Source: Syncephalis plumigaleata (taxonomy: Eukaryota > Zoopagomycota > Zoopagomycetes > Zoopagales > Piptocephalidaceae). Taken from it: a stretch of 64,000 nt of DNA. The stretch spans positions 248,001 to 312,000 of the forward strand of contig JAIXMF010000014.1 in NCBI GenBank assembly GCA_025201365.1, read 5' to 3'. How positions within the stretch are numbered: the stretch's first letter is position 1; every line of letters begins with the position of its first letter. Under the pieces are notes generated by a model, which saw only the letters and a program-made list of their open reading frames with translations, was not told where the DNA came from and ran no database searches. The translations under genes were made by a program, and so were the position numbers. Below are positions 51,519 through 63,745 of the stretch, piece after piece.

Positions 51519-54500
51519 ATGTATCCAATATTACGGGTAGCCACTACCATTACGACTAGTAGTAATGCAAGACATTATAGACTAATAACACAAGCAAGAT
51601 ATGGTCTTTCTAAAAGTATGTATAATAGTATAGACAAGCTAAAAAGAAAAAAACTAAACAACCTAATAATATGTAGCAATGGCGACTTTAGGACAGTTGC
51701 GTATTGGTGATATTAGCATGCCTGTAATAGAGGCTAAAACACCAGAACGCGTACCTACTAATACAGGAAGGATAAACCTGAATAATCAGGCAAGTATCTA
51801 TCATTTACGATATGTATATGTATATATATTAATACTAGTGAATAGGAAGTGTTAAATCATATACGCTGGATGTTACAAAAAGATATGCTCGGACAAGATA
51901 TGTTTCTAGTAGGGTACTAGTTATTCATAGATAGATAGCTAGATAAGCATAAGCATAATTAATCTCTCTCTCTCTTGCGTAATAGACCACCTGGACCCTT
52001 TCGTCGTCAACTAGTGATGACCTATTTGAATTTAACGCAGCGTGAATTGGAATATATCGCCATTCATCGAGATACGAGTGCTGATGCTGATCTGAAGCAA
52101 CGACGCGAGATTGGTGGAGATGGTCGTAAAATCATATGGAATGATAGTTGTGCAGTACGCGTAAGTGACCTACATATATCAATCATATGTGTGATTGTAG
52201 AATGACTCATTTACTCTATCATTTAGGCTGCAATCAATGGTCGTGTATTACTGATTGATGGTACGTTTAATGATGATTATATTAATTCACAACTGAATAA
52301 TGATTATATAGGCATTGAAAAGGCAGAGAGAAATGTATTACCCGTACTTAATAATCTATTAGAAAATCGAGAAATGAAGTGAGTACAATTGGATTGATAT
52401 CATTGATGATGACGATGATAATGATTTATACGTTTATGATTGTAATATACTAGTTTAGAAGATGGTCGACAACTACTTAGTCCAACGCGGTATGATCAAC
52501 TTGCCACACTACATTCTTCGTCTAATTTAGATGCATGGCAATTGACGCGTGTTAATGAGCGATTTCGAGTGATTGCACTTGGTGTGGCGGTATTTATCAT
52601 TTATTCAAGTAGTATACGAACGATTACTTATTTTGTAATGTAGACACCACCTTATCCTGGCCATCCGTTAGATCCACCATTTCGATCACGCTTTCAGTTC
52701 AGATATGTTAATGAACCATTAATGCTGGATAGTACACGTAACAACACTCACACCTATCCTGCATGGCCTAGTACAGCTCGTGACATTATATCGACTGTGC
52801 AACAAGCAAGCGAGCTATCCAAGGAAATAGGTGGGTTAGCATTTATACTAACTATGCCAATCTAATTAATCGGTAAATAGATATGGATACACGATTGCCC
52901 GTATTTCCTCAGGGATCTTTGAATAAGTTGCAGCATTTACCGTCAAAATTGTCATCATCGAATGACTTGCTATCCAGTGTCTATCCATATTATCGAATTG
53001 ATCAAGGTATTGTGATAATAATGCAAAATAAACTATTACTAAATTCTATTCAAGGATTGGATGAGAGACAGAGAAAGCTATACGATGCATTATTGAAACA
53101 ATTCAATATCTCTAAGAATGTAGGTGATTATGTATTATACTCTACTACATTGTCTAATCTGCATTTAGACAAAGAATGAAAATGCAATAACTAAACTTGC
53201 ACTAAAGGATACTGATATATCGAGTATCGCTCAAGTACAATTGACATACAAAGATGGCGACACAATGGAGTGGAATGTACAACGAGGTATGTTCATTCCT
53301 TTATCACCTGATATTACTAGTTACATATTGACTAATGAATTAATAAACAGGAAGGCATTCATTACTAAATGATCAATCTATTAATAGCAAGCTTAGCGAG
53401 ACACTTAGAATACGCAAAGTATTGGCAGATTTATATGCAGCTCATGCAGTCTCCGATATATGTTTGGTATGATAGCACGATTGTAGTAATTGGTAATAGC
53501 AACGATTAATATCTATCTATCTAGATTGGACCCAAAGGGTCCGGCAAGTCATGGGTGGTTCATCGATTTGCAGAGCAGTTAGGCTATGCGCCCAACTATA
53601 TCTGTACCATCCAACTATATCGAGATATGCCCGCTAGAGATCTATTACAAAGACGTGTTACGGATGCTAAGGGTAATACGATGTGGTAAGTAATGTTTCC
53701 GTACTCTATTATATTGAATTGATATCTTATTATTTATATAAATAGGCAAAATTCATCTTTGGTTGAGGCTGCACTCTCTGGCCAACTACTTGTATTGGAT
53801 GGTGCTGAACAAGTGCATGCAGATATGCTAGCAACATTACAACGTCTACATCATGATCGGTAAGGAGAGGCTGAAGGGGAAAGGCAATGCATAATGCATC
53901 ATGGATACTGATCTTATTTGCTAGAGAGATCACACTACCAAATGGTCAATTCTTAACGGCTAATTACGATGAAATCAAGGCAGTATCCCGATTAAATGAT
54001 CAGGTATGTCATTCACCATTGTTGAATATTGATCAAAATAAGCTTACGGAAATACATGTAGGAAATGAACGATAAGGGCATCTTCAAAATTCATCCTTCA
54101 TTCAGGATTGTTACCATTGCGAGTGCCGATTTAAAGGAAATAGATTCAAAGACAAGAAGTCAATGGAAGACTACACACAATTCTAGTGGTAATGGTAATC
54201 GATCCACATCATGGCTTACTTCCGAGGTGGCTAGCATGTATACAGTCGTGTATATACCATGGCCAGATACCCAGGTAAAGAGCGTTAATAATGTAGAGTG
54301 CAATAGGTAACATATCATTGACTAACTAATCATAATAGGAGGAGAAGCAAATAGTAAAAGGTAAGCTATACTGGGAGTAGAATGTTTCAGCATCGTTGTT
54401 ATAACTTGCAATAAATAGCGGCTACTGGCATATCTGATGATAGATTGGAGCCATTAATGGATCTAGTGGGTAGACTTCGACAAATGTCAATCGATACAGC

Positions 54501-57500
54501 TGGACAATCAAGTGCTCTATTTCTATCAACAAGGTATTTACATGATGTATTTATACATATATATATATATATGACATGTAGATTAACGTGTATATATACT
54601 TGTTAGACAGATCATTCGTGTTGTTAATCAGCAAATGGCACTGGGTGAGTCAACACTGATACCGGCAATAAAACGCGCACTACATACGGATCTATTACCG
54701 AAATTACTACATACGACAGTCGATGAGATATTAAATGACGATATCGAATTGAGTTCATGGCAGAATGACAAGGCAAGTAGATGCAATGATACCTGAATAA
54801 ACAGCTGTATTAATCATAGTAATCAATAGATACAAATGAAAATGAAACACGCCAATACTATGAATACGACTGCCTCGTTAACTAAAGAAGATGCAGCATT
54901 AATACCGACAGCAGGAAAGTTCTTCAACAATTCTGATCAATTATACATTCTAAATGCTATGAGAAATGATCTCATATCCGGAGAGTACATACTACTTATT
55001 GGCAATCAAGGTGTAGGCAAGAACAAACTTACAGATCGTATGCTTGAATTGGCACAAGTACCACGACAATACATTCAACTGCATCGGTAATATAATGCTG
55101 CTGCTATTACCAATTAATAGATCTAGACTAGAACTAATACGATATTTAGTGACACGACTGTTTCTTCATTATTAGTACAAACATCCATTCGTGATGGTGT
55201 AATTACCTATCATGATTCACCGTTAATTCAAGCAATGCAACGCGGACATGTTGCAGTTATAGATGAGGCTGACAAGGCACCCACACACGTCATTGCTATA
55301 TTGAAGTCAATTGCTGAGAAGGCAGACCTACTACTACCGGATGGTCGTCGTTTATGTTGGCCACTCGATAAGCATATCCATAATGAGAGTGAAGAAACGA
55401 TACCGTCCAATGGTGTAGCGGTGCATCCAGTAAGTGACACGATTAGACTGTAGAGATCATCAGCTAATATATTCATAGAATTTTCGTATGATTTTATTGG
55501 CAAATCGACCTGGATTCCCATTTCATGGCAACGAGTTCTTCTCTGTTATCGGTGATGTTCTTAGCTGGTAGGTTAAAAGTATATATACATACACAAAATG
55601 AATTGCTTATTAATCATTACGATATAGTCATGTAATATCTAATCCGAATATTGATTCCGAGTTGGAATTACTCGAACAGATTGCGCCTAATGTTCCGGAA
55701 ACAACGAGGAAATCATTGGCATTCGTGTTTCGTGATCTGAGAAATGCATACAATGATAGTCGTCTACTCTATCCATATAGTCTTAGGGTAAATGAAAGCA
55801 ACACACTCACTATGATATGCATTTAAATGATTGACATTGATGATTATACACGTAGGAATTGCTACACGTTGTTAAGCATATCGAGGTAAGATTACCTATG
55901 GATTGAGTGGCAGTAATATTAAAACAACATATACATATATATGTATGTATACATGCATGTATGTAGAGATATCCAAATGAATCAATTGGCCATGTATTAA
56001 AGAATATCTTTGATGTGGATATTCATCGACATGATGCAAGTCAAATCATCAAGGAGATACTAAATCGTCACAAGTATGTGTAATGAATTGAATATGCGTA
56101 TGACATTAATCCATCATTTAGGATATCGGCAGATTTTATTGGATTAGACTCGTTGACTACTGCACAATCTGTAAATCAAACGAAACTAAGCATTACCTAT
56201 GAACCTACCAAACCTAAAGAAGTATGATGAATGTGTGCATTATTTACGAGTATATGCTAATACTTATCCTTTCTAGATGTCAACACCAAAACATGGTAAA
56301 ATCGATGAATCTAATGCACCACATGTTGGTGGAAATACAGTAAGTAATAGAAAGAGCAGCATGCTTAATAATAACAACTCTATTACATCTATCTATTAGT
56401 GGGCAGGTGGCACTGGTGGAAGTGATACTGCTGGTCTCGGTAAATAAATACTATATAAATAGTTGCTAGTCTTTAATGTTGATTGATTAGGCGGTCGTGG
56501 TGGTCCATATCGTTTGGATGCAGGACATGATATTCACCAGATATCCGATGTATGTAGCATTGTTAGTATTATCTCGTCTTATTCTATTATGCTAAGATGA
56601 AATGGATCATAGGAACTGAAGCAGCAAACACCGGAACATGTGAAAAAGGCAGCTAGAAAGTTGGCAAAAGAAGGATTACGGAATCGATTGAACGAGATTA
56701 AAATGAATGAACCGGACTACGAGGTGAGACATCTAATAGATTACACGCTTCATGTTACTGACTATGTAAAACAAGTTATATAAAGAGCTTAAAGATAATA
56801 TACGTGTTGAAACGCAACAACTACAATCCATCCTGGAGGCAGCTCAAATGCGTACAAATGAACGTACATGGCTTCGACATCAAACAGAGGGTGAAATGGA
56901 CGAGCAGAAATTGGTTGAAGGTATACGATGCATACGCGTATTAACGATGGCATTCTTGCTGACGTGCATTACTACTACTATTATTATTATTAGGACTATT
57001 AGGCGAGCATACCGTATACAAGAGACGTGGCATTAGTCAAGAGGACAGTCTATTCGGTGATGCATCTCCCATACGAATGAAATTTGTACTCGATGTGAGT
57101 GCATCGATGTATCGATTTCGTCGAATTAAGCAATGCATGGAGGTGGCACTAATGGTAAATAGGATGTAGTGTATGAGTGTAAGCTTACTAATCAGTGGAT
57201 GAAATAGATTATGGAGGCATTGGCACCATTCCCAAAGAAATTCACCTATGATATAGTAGGCCATTCGGGTGATTCAGCGTGTATTCCTTTGGTTAATGCG
57301 GGTGCTCCACCAGCTAATGAGAAAGAGAGATTAAAAGGTAAGAAGGATAAGTGACAGCACATGCTTAATCGCATTACTCACAGACCCTTAGTATTACTGG
57401 AGATGTGGGCTCATAGTCAATACTGCTATCCGGGAGATCATGTAAGTTGAAATGGCAAAGTGAAGGGTTAATGTCAAATTGACATGCTCCTATTGTTAGA

Positions 57501-57978
57501 CGATTGAAGGATTGGAATTAGCGGTCAAGACTGTTGTACCCTCTGATGAGGATGGTAAGCATGACAAGCGTTATAATGTCTTCAATGTCTTCAAGATCAT
57601 TCTAACTAATTGTAAATGTAGAGAATGCCATTGTTATCCTACTTTCAGATGCAAACTTTAATCGATATGGCATTACACCGGATCAACTACTAAAGGCGAT
57701 GACACTTAGAAGGTAAGCGTTATTGTTACTACTACGATACAGATCAATGCTTAATGGAATGATTATAGGAATGTTAAAGTGGCTGCTCTGTTCATTGGAT
57801 GGCATCCACGGGAAGCTCAAAGGTAAACGCATCTTTACTCTAATGGTATAATAACTAACAAAATGGAATATCTAGGATTGTTCAGGAATTACCTCGAGAG
57901 AAAGCATTTGTTTGTCATAATCATGCTGATGTACCGCATGTATTTCAAAAGATATTTGCATCATTCCTTCAACAATAA
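51519..57978 (+). CDS. VWA8-like mitochondrial AAA+ / von Willebrand A protein
   Basis: More than 30 small exons. Exon 1 (MYPILRVATTITTSSNARHY-RLITQARYG) looks like a mitochondrial presequence and splices to MATLGQLRIGDISMPVIEAK. A first AAA+ unit has FLVGPPGPFRRQLVMTYLNL, YIAIHRDTSADADLKQRREI and VLLIDGIEKAERNVLPVLNN. A second has IGPKGSGKSWVVHRFAEQLG. A third has LLIGNQGVGKNKLTDRMLEL and VAVIDEADKAPTHVIAIL. The C-terminal VWA domain has FVLDVSASMYRFRRIKQCME (DxSxS metal site) and IVILSDANFNRYGITPD, and the end reads WHPREAQRIVQELPREKAFV. VWA8 is a dynein/midasin-like ATPase of the mitochondrial matrix side. It is common in animals and protists but rare in Dikarya. The DxSxS MIDAS is intact. 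Confidence 0.9.
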
Positions 57979-58038
57979 CGATAACAGTCTTTTATTATTA
58001 TAAGTATGATTCCTAATAAACTGGTTGAGATCTAGTCA

Positions 58039-58993
58039 TCATCGACATATAGCGGTGTGTTTACATGAGCTGTTACAATGGTATACGAGAATCGATGATG
58101 TAAATAGCCTAATGTCGCAATCAATATTAGTACGATAAGAGGGGATTGATGCTATCATTTACTCACCAGTCTACAACAAAGAACATATCGGCAAACTTGC
58201 CACCCACCTCTAATACAAGACAGGTGGCGCAGAATATGTTGCAAATAACGGCTAGACACATGATTTGTATACCGTCGTGCGCCAGCTCTTTCCACGCCTC
58301 CATTCCGTAGCCCTTGTAGTGTTTATACGCTATATAGCTGAACAACGCCGAGAATAGAACGTTAATGGGTATGGTCAGTCCAAACCAGTAGAACGGCACG
58401 AATGTCTCGTAATGAATGGCACAGCCACCGTTAACATTGGTGGTTACCCAGGATGACATTAAGAATATGGGCATGAATGCTACTTGAGGTATGATAAGTA
58501 GAAGACCGAGTATCAGAACCTGTTTCTGCTGCATGAGTATGATATACGCTTTCTGTAGAACGATAGCGCTATTACTTGCACTGGAGAGTGTCATGGCAAT
58601 CACGAAGAACCATACGACGGGTCGACAACTCGATTGGTCCAACAGGTATAGGATGACGCCGAATCCCCAGCCTGTGCCGAGAATCGCCGGTACTGAGCAG
58701 AACCAGCCTGATAGTACGCGTGGACGCTTAGCGATCATGACTAGAGCGATAAATAGATTTCGTACGAATATCGTCGACATCATAAGATCGACAGATAGTT
58801 CAAAGTAAATACTCAGCATTCTAAGCTGCGTTTCCCGTCTATCATCGTGCATCTCGACCACATAATCGTACAAGAGCATTTCACCCGTTGGATGAAGGGG
58901 AATCCCCCATAGTCTAGTGGCGTTTATTCTCCAGTCCACGTTTTCTTCTCTCAAATACTGCATGGTCGTTATTGTCGTGATTGTCGTATTCAT
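58039..58993 (-). CDS. 7TM receptor-like family protein, copy C
   Basis: Exon 1 (58167-58993) reads MNTTITTITTMQYLREENVD, then DWRINATRLWGIPLHPTGEM (N-A-T sequon). Conserved parts are SGWFCSVPAILGTGWGFGVI, CRPVVWFFVIAMTLSSASNS, AIVLQKAYIILMQQKQ, IIPQVAFMP, NGGCAIHYETFVPFYWF, TIPINVLFSALFSYIAYKHY and DGIQIMCLAVICNIFCATCL. The intron (58109-58166, 58 nt) splits the Trp codon after FFVVD, phase 2. The last exon gives LFTSSILVYHCNSSCKHTAI then CR and a stop, a much shorter tail than copies A, B, D and E and without the usual MRK after HC. It could be a truncated tail from an indel. The reading frame is otherwise intact. First in a tandem of three on this strand, about 60 bp from the end of VWA8. 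Confidence 0.85.
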
Positions 58994-59961
58994 ATTGATC
59001 GATGGTGTTATCTCGTATGTGTGTATACGTATGTGCTCCTATTCGTATTCATAATAATAGTAATAAAATAATAAGAATATAGCCATGAACCTATAGGATG
59101 ATGATGATGATGATAATGATAATGGTGCTGATGATGTTGGAGAGGAACCGAGAGAAGGGAATGGAAATAAGATGCTAGTAAAAAAGTTCGGCAATTAGGC
59201 GGATACTTGAGGATTAACCGAAGGTGCCATAGGATCTATATTAACAAATTACTATAATGACCACGATAGGCATCGTTTATCGTTATGATATTGGAAGGCA
59301 AACCTGTTTTTCTTGTACATGAGTAACATGTTTGCGCACATGTTGAAAAGAGGAAAAGGGAAATGGAATGAACAACACGAGCCAATAAATTCTTCGCTGA
59401 TTTGGACAGAACTTCGCTATGCTACTCACTAGGCGAGACTAGCATTATCTGCCAATCATTGGTCAGAATCGCTTACATAGAGGTAGTATATGGAAAGTAG
59501 ATCTGTATGAGATGGCATCAGATGAGGCCTTTAACGCGTATAAAATGCACGCGGATAGGTGCATGTATGTATGTATGCATGAATGAAGTGACGACTTTTT
59601 TATTTCTTCTCTTTGACAGTTGATCAGTTTTTGATGAATTCATAAACATGCCTCTAATCTGTCCTGTAGATGAGCATTGGATTATAGCTGTTTATAGAGC
59701 AAAAATGAATACTGAATAGTTCACACTGAGAATAAGAGCTATCAGAATAGTGCAAGCTATGTTGCACTTTTATGTTATGCAGTCTTGACAGCCTATTGTT
59801 ACTGTTGCTATTATCATTTCTTCCTGTTCTTAACCTTTCAATGCTTGATCGATTTTGAGTTAAACAGTACAGCATTTCAAATCAACGACATAGATGTTAG
59901 TTATAAAATAAAGTAATTGGTAAAGTTCATTTTAATATATTACTACAGGTGTTGATACACT
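58994..59961. other. intergenic between 7TM copies C and D
   Basis: No supported gene. It has a GATGATGATGATGAT tract (about 59099-59113) and GTATGTATGTATGC near 59564-59577. One reverse ORF (59654-59875) is unsupported. Confidence 0.4.
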
Positions 59962-60996
59962 CTAATGCCATTTTGAGCCGATTTCACTGTATATTTCAGC
60001 TTGAGTCAGTTCCACGATATCATTGTCTTTTGTCATGGTTTGAATCGTGCTACGAGCGTCACCCTGATGAGATGATCTAAATGTTCTCTTTCCACCGGCA
60101 TTACAATGAATAGAAAGAACGGTGGAAGTGACTAACCTAATAGGCGTAAATGAGAATAAGTCAGTTGACAAGGCATGAACACACGGCATTACCCACCAAT
60201 CTACTATGAAGAACATTTCGGAGAAATCGCCCGCCACTTGTATGACGATGCAAGTCGCACAGGATATATTACACGCCACTACTAGACACATGGTCTGTAT
60301 GCCCTTACGCGTCAGTCTTCTCCACGCATCTGATCCGTACTTTTTATACTGTTTATACGCGATAACACTAAAAGTGGCCGAAAATAAAAGGTTGATAGGT
60401 ATGGTGGTGGCGAACCAGTAGATAGGCATGAGATAGTGGAATTTAGCACCGCAGCCTCCTTGTATGTCCATGGTAACGTAGGATAACCGCAGGCTTAGTG
60501 GCAGTAGCACAATTTGCGGCAATACAAGGATAATCCCCATAACTAGTACCAACTTGCTTTTCACGAAAACAAGATAGACCTTCTGCAATACGATGGCGCT
60601 ATTACACAGGCTGGAAAGGAGGATTAAAAGGGCAAAAAACCAAATGATGATACGACAATTGAACACGTCAAATGCAAACGCTATCACGGATAATCCCCAG
60701 GAAATGCCAAGGGACGCGGAGATCAAGCAACACCAGCCGGATATAAAGTGAGGCATGCATTTAACGACATTGAGCGATATTCGAAAGTTGTTCGCAAACA
60801 TGAACATCATAATTGTGTTGCAACAAATTTGCAACAATATACCGAGTAGTCTAGCGCGAGTAATGCCTAAATCATTGATCGTCTCCATGATAAACTCGGT
60901 CGTGTACATTTCACCGGTCGGATTAAGCGGGATACCCCATAGTGTCGAAGCATCTTTCTGCCAGTCAAGATTATAGGCGCTTACGTGTGGCGTCAT
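59962..60996 (-). CDS. 7TM receptor-like family protein, copy D
   Basis: The ATG is at 60996 (MTPHVSAYNLDWQKDASTLW, then GIPLNPTGEMY); longer reading upstream uses a non-ATG start. Seven hydrophobic segments: ICCNTIMMFMFANNFRISL; SGWCCLISASLGISWGLSVI; CRIIIWFFALLILLSSLCNS; LVLVMGIILVLPQIVLLPLS; IYWFATTIPINLLFSATFSV; GIQTMCLVVACNISCATCIV; and the segment after the splice, LVTSTVLSIHC. The intron (GTGGGTAATG...CCTATTAG, 60 nt) is a multiple of three without stops, so its retention would insert 20 residues into the protein (VMPCVHALSTDLFSF region), a possible regulated or leaky event. ECL2 has GGCGAKFHY. The C-tail is the longest, ending IYSEIGSKWH. No glycosylation N-A-T here (DAST). Confidence 0.85.
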   Translation of the reverse strand: MTPHVSAYNLDWQKDASTLWGIPLNPTGEMYTTEFIMETINDLGITRARLLGILLQICCNTIMMFMFANNFRISLNVVKCMPHFISGWCCLISASLGISWGLSVIAFAFDVFNCRIIIWFFALLILLSSLCNSAIVLQKVYLVFVKSKLVLVMGIILVLPQIVLLPLSLRLSYVTMDIQGGCGAKFHYLMPIYWFATTIPINLLFSATFSVIAYKQYKKYGSDAWRRLTRKGIQTMCLVVACNISCATCIVIQVAGDFSEMFFIVDWWVMPCVHALSTDLFSFTPIRLVTSTVLSIHCNAGGKRTFRSSHQGDARSTIQTMTKDNDIVELTQAEIYSEIGSKWH

Positions 60997-61683
60997 AGGA
61001 GCAATAAGAGGAATAAATAGCGTCAATTAGAAGGAAGAAGTATCAATGAATTATTGTATCGATAAATGAATGCAGAAAAGGGGTAGTCGATGAATGTAAT
61101 GCGCTTTAAGACGAAATTTCCTACGGCAACATTGCTGTGTATCGAGGTTTCCACGCTATGCGAAACCGGTTTACATATGTGCTTGGAAGGAATGATTGGT
61201 GCAGTTGAATGATTGTAATGGCCTATGTGGCATAATTAGATGCACCAAGCCTGGAACGAGAAAAGTAGATGCTACGGGTAAACAGAACGAATTATCGAGG
61301 ACGAGAGGAGAGGCAACAGGTTTACACGTATCCCAGACAATTTACGAGGTTGCAATGGTTATTGTATTGCTCGTGTTGCAACTTTAGCGATATTTAGAAG
61401 GATCATACCGATTTAGGAAGCATAGTTGTACAAATCTAATTGTAGTTAATACCAATTCGACCTTGTTTGGTTTTACCAAGTAGTAATATATAGGGTGTTT
61501 CCAATCAGTTAACACAGTTAGCGTTTAACTCTTATTTTTATTAATAAACAGTCTATTCAATTAATGGTGCTAATGAATGCGCAAAAGTATTTATTAATAA
61601 CAAAAGTTAGTGTCTAACAATGTTAATTGGTTGGAGAAAGTCTTGTACAGCAGGTAATAACTAGAAAGTAACCGCCTACCATT
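60997..61683. other. spacer between 7TM copies D and E, with a TIR element
   Basis: Apart from the 157-bp TIR element (61491-61647), no gene is supported. A 63-codon forward ORF (61196-61387) is rejected as unsupported. Confidence 0.4.
61491..61647. mobile_element. short TIR element (MITE-like), TA-flanked, 157 bp
   Basis: The left end TAGGGTGTTTCCAATCAGTT continues AACACAGTTAG; the complement of the right end reads TACAAGACTTTCTCCAACCA then ATTAACATTGTTAG, so the ends are imperfect inverted repeats of about 35-40 bp, bounded by TA. TTTATTAATAAACAG and AATGCGCAAAA inside are shared with the element at 49703. No coding capacity. It lies immediately downstream of 7TM copy E. Confidence 0.6.
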
Positions 61684-62718
61684 CTAATTTGTCTTTGTCA
61701 GTTGATTAGCAGATGATTGCTCATCATTCGGCGGATTCTCTACATCGTGATCAGTATGACATAAGATGTTCTCGGTCTTTGGACGATTCGATAGAGAGAT
61801 GGCCTTCCGCATGCTATAGCAGTGTCGGACGAGAATGATCGATATGAACAGCCTGTATTACATCTGTTAGTTGACAACGTTCTATTCATCCGTATCATTG
61901 TTTACGTACCAGTCGACTAGGAAAAACATTTCCGATAATTTACCACCAATCTCAAATAGCATTCCACAGGCGCAGACTATATTGCACACGACTACGAGGC
62001 ACATTGTCTGGATGCCATCGCGCATCATTCGTTTCCATGCCTCGGATCCAAACGTGCGATACTGCTTATACGCGACATAGCTGAATATTCCGGAAAACAA
62101 CGCGTTAATCGGCGCTGTCGATCCGAACCAAAACCACGGCAGGAGTGACGAGTAATTGACGACGCAACCCGTGTCTGCAGCGACGGTCACGGGGCTAAGC
62201 ATCCATCCAGCGTACATGAATCCTAGTTGAGGCAGTATAAATATAATGCCAACGATCAACACCCATGGTTTCCGATAGAGTACGAGATACGCCTTGTGCA
62301 GCACGATGGCACTATTGCAAATAATAGTCGTTGTAATGGCGAATCCAACGAACCATGATATCCTACGACAAGTCAAACCGGTAGGAAACATCGATAAGGC
62401 CGCGATAAGTCCTGTCACTACACCTAATGCTGACGGGAATAGACAAAGCCATCCCGGTATTGAGCGTCGGTAAGTGGTGATGATTCTAACGGCGAGGTAA
62501 AAGTTATACACGAAAATATGACCGGCCAACAAATTGAGTAGAAGCTGACGATACACCCCGAATATTCGAGCTCTAAACTGCTCCTGATCACTCGCCACTT
62601 CCATGATATAGTCTGGCAGTGATATCTCCCCTAGTGGATGCATCGGGATTCCTACTATATAAGTGGCGTTCTTTATCCAATCAGTTCCAAGTTGATGATC
62701 AGTATGATCAAAAGGCAT
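61684..62718 (-). CDS. 7TM receptor-like family protein, copy E (intact)
   Basis: Exon 1 (61910-62718) starts MPFDHTDHQLGTDWIKNATY (N-A-T sequon), then IVGIPMHPLGEISLPDYIME. Segments: LLLNLLAGHIFVYNFYLAV; PGWLCLFPSALGVVTGLIAA; CRRISWFVGFAITTTIICNS and AIVLHKAYLVLYRKP; FILPQLGFMYAGWML; DTGCVVNYSSLLPWFWFGS; APINALFSGIFSYVAYKQYR; GIQTMCLVVVCNIVCACGML; MFFLVDW. The intron (61853-61909, 57 nt) is phase 2 in the last Trp codon, and the second exon encodes LFISIILVRHCYSMRKAISL and a charged tail (TENILCHTDHDVENPPNDEQ) ending LTKTN. An upstream non-ATG reading gives extra hydrophobic residues and is not used. Membrane protein of unknown ligand; family features as in copy B. Confidence 0.85.
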
Positions 62719-63222
62719 TATAATGTCTAACAGAAAAAGGAATAAACAAGATAACAAAAGCTGCAAAGAAAACAGGCAAGCACTGTGTAGTAAGCAGCTG
62801 TTTTTCTTTTGCTAAATTATTCAAGATAATATAGAGTGAAGAAATAGCAACTAGTATGACGAGGGATAGTAAATAGAATTTACAAGTATATTGTGCGCGA
62901 ATAAAAAGAAAAACCACCGCTATATTTGATGCTGCAAGTAGTCAGTGCTTGTATAGAAAAAAAGATCCTCGAGTTAGCGTTACAGTCATGCAACCGGTGA
63001 GAATACCGTAGTTTTTTCGATCGAGCGGCAATGTCTATGATATGCGTGGTCATTGCTGTACACATACACACATGGTCATACGCACCAATGGCCGTGTTTA
63101 TCAGCCGGTTTGCACGTACCCGACTTCATGCAGTAGGCAAGAACGTGCCACGAGTGTAACCACTAGACTATTGGGCGTGTGCCTTCTAAATATATCTGAC
63201 GCGCCTAGTATCCGGTTACCGC
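62719..63222. other. intergenic, nothing recognised
   Basis: Upstream region of 7TM copy E. Overlapping short ORFs on both strands have no support. Confidence 0.35.
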
Positions 63223-63456
63223 ATGGAGGTAGATTGCAGATCTCGACTTGACCGTTACTTCCTTATTTTCTATCTTTTTTTTACTAATGGATTTGCGGAT
63301 GCACCACCTTTCTTACCAATATTAATGGATTACTATGACAAACGTGCGCAGTTTTGCCGATATCCGCGAGAAACGGGGATGGTGCATTGGAGATGGATTA
63401 ATAAACGGTTGACAGATATGCTTAGGTATACGTATATGAATATACATAGTAATTGA
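63223..63456 (+). CDS. small hypothetical protein
   Basis: A 77-codon forward ORF. The part after the T-rich tract (about 63265-63290) looks coding: FADAPPFLPILMDYYDKRAQ then FCRYPRETGMVHWRWINKRL and TDMLRYTYMNIHSN, with mixed codon use unlike the flanks. The first 15 codons may not be real, because the T-rich tract could be the end of an intron (TTTTTTTTACTAATG). No family recognised. Confidence 0.35.
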   Translation: MEVDCRSRLDRYFLIFYLFFTNGFADAPPFLPILMDYYDKRAQFCRYPRETGMVHWRWINKRLTDMLRYTYMNIHSN

Positions 63457-63745
63457 GCGGCAATATTGTATAAAGCATACGGCGTATTCATAATTAAGAT
63501 TTATTCACCTATCGGTGGTAAAAGCACAGTTACATATTAATATATATATATCATAGGATTCGTTAAGAAAGTGATGGGAGAGTATAAGCGTAGGAAGGAG
63601 GAGGAGGAGAAAGAAGAAGAATACGAACACATAATAATGGTTATAAACTATAAAAAAGTATTCTAATTACTGTCAAACAAAAAAAAAGGTAGCACGTCAA
63701 CTTCACGTACTCTCCTATAGTGAGCATTTTGCAATCTATTGGATG

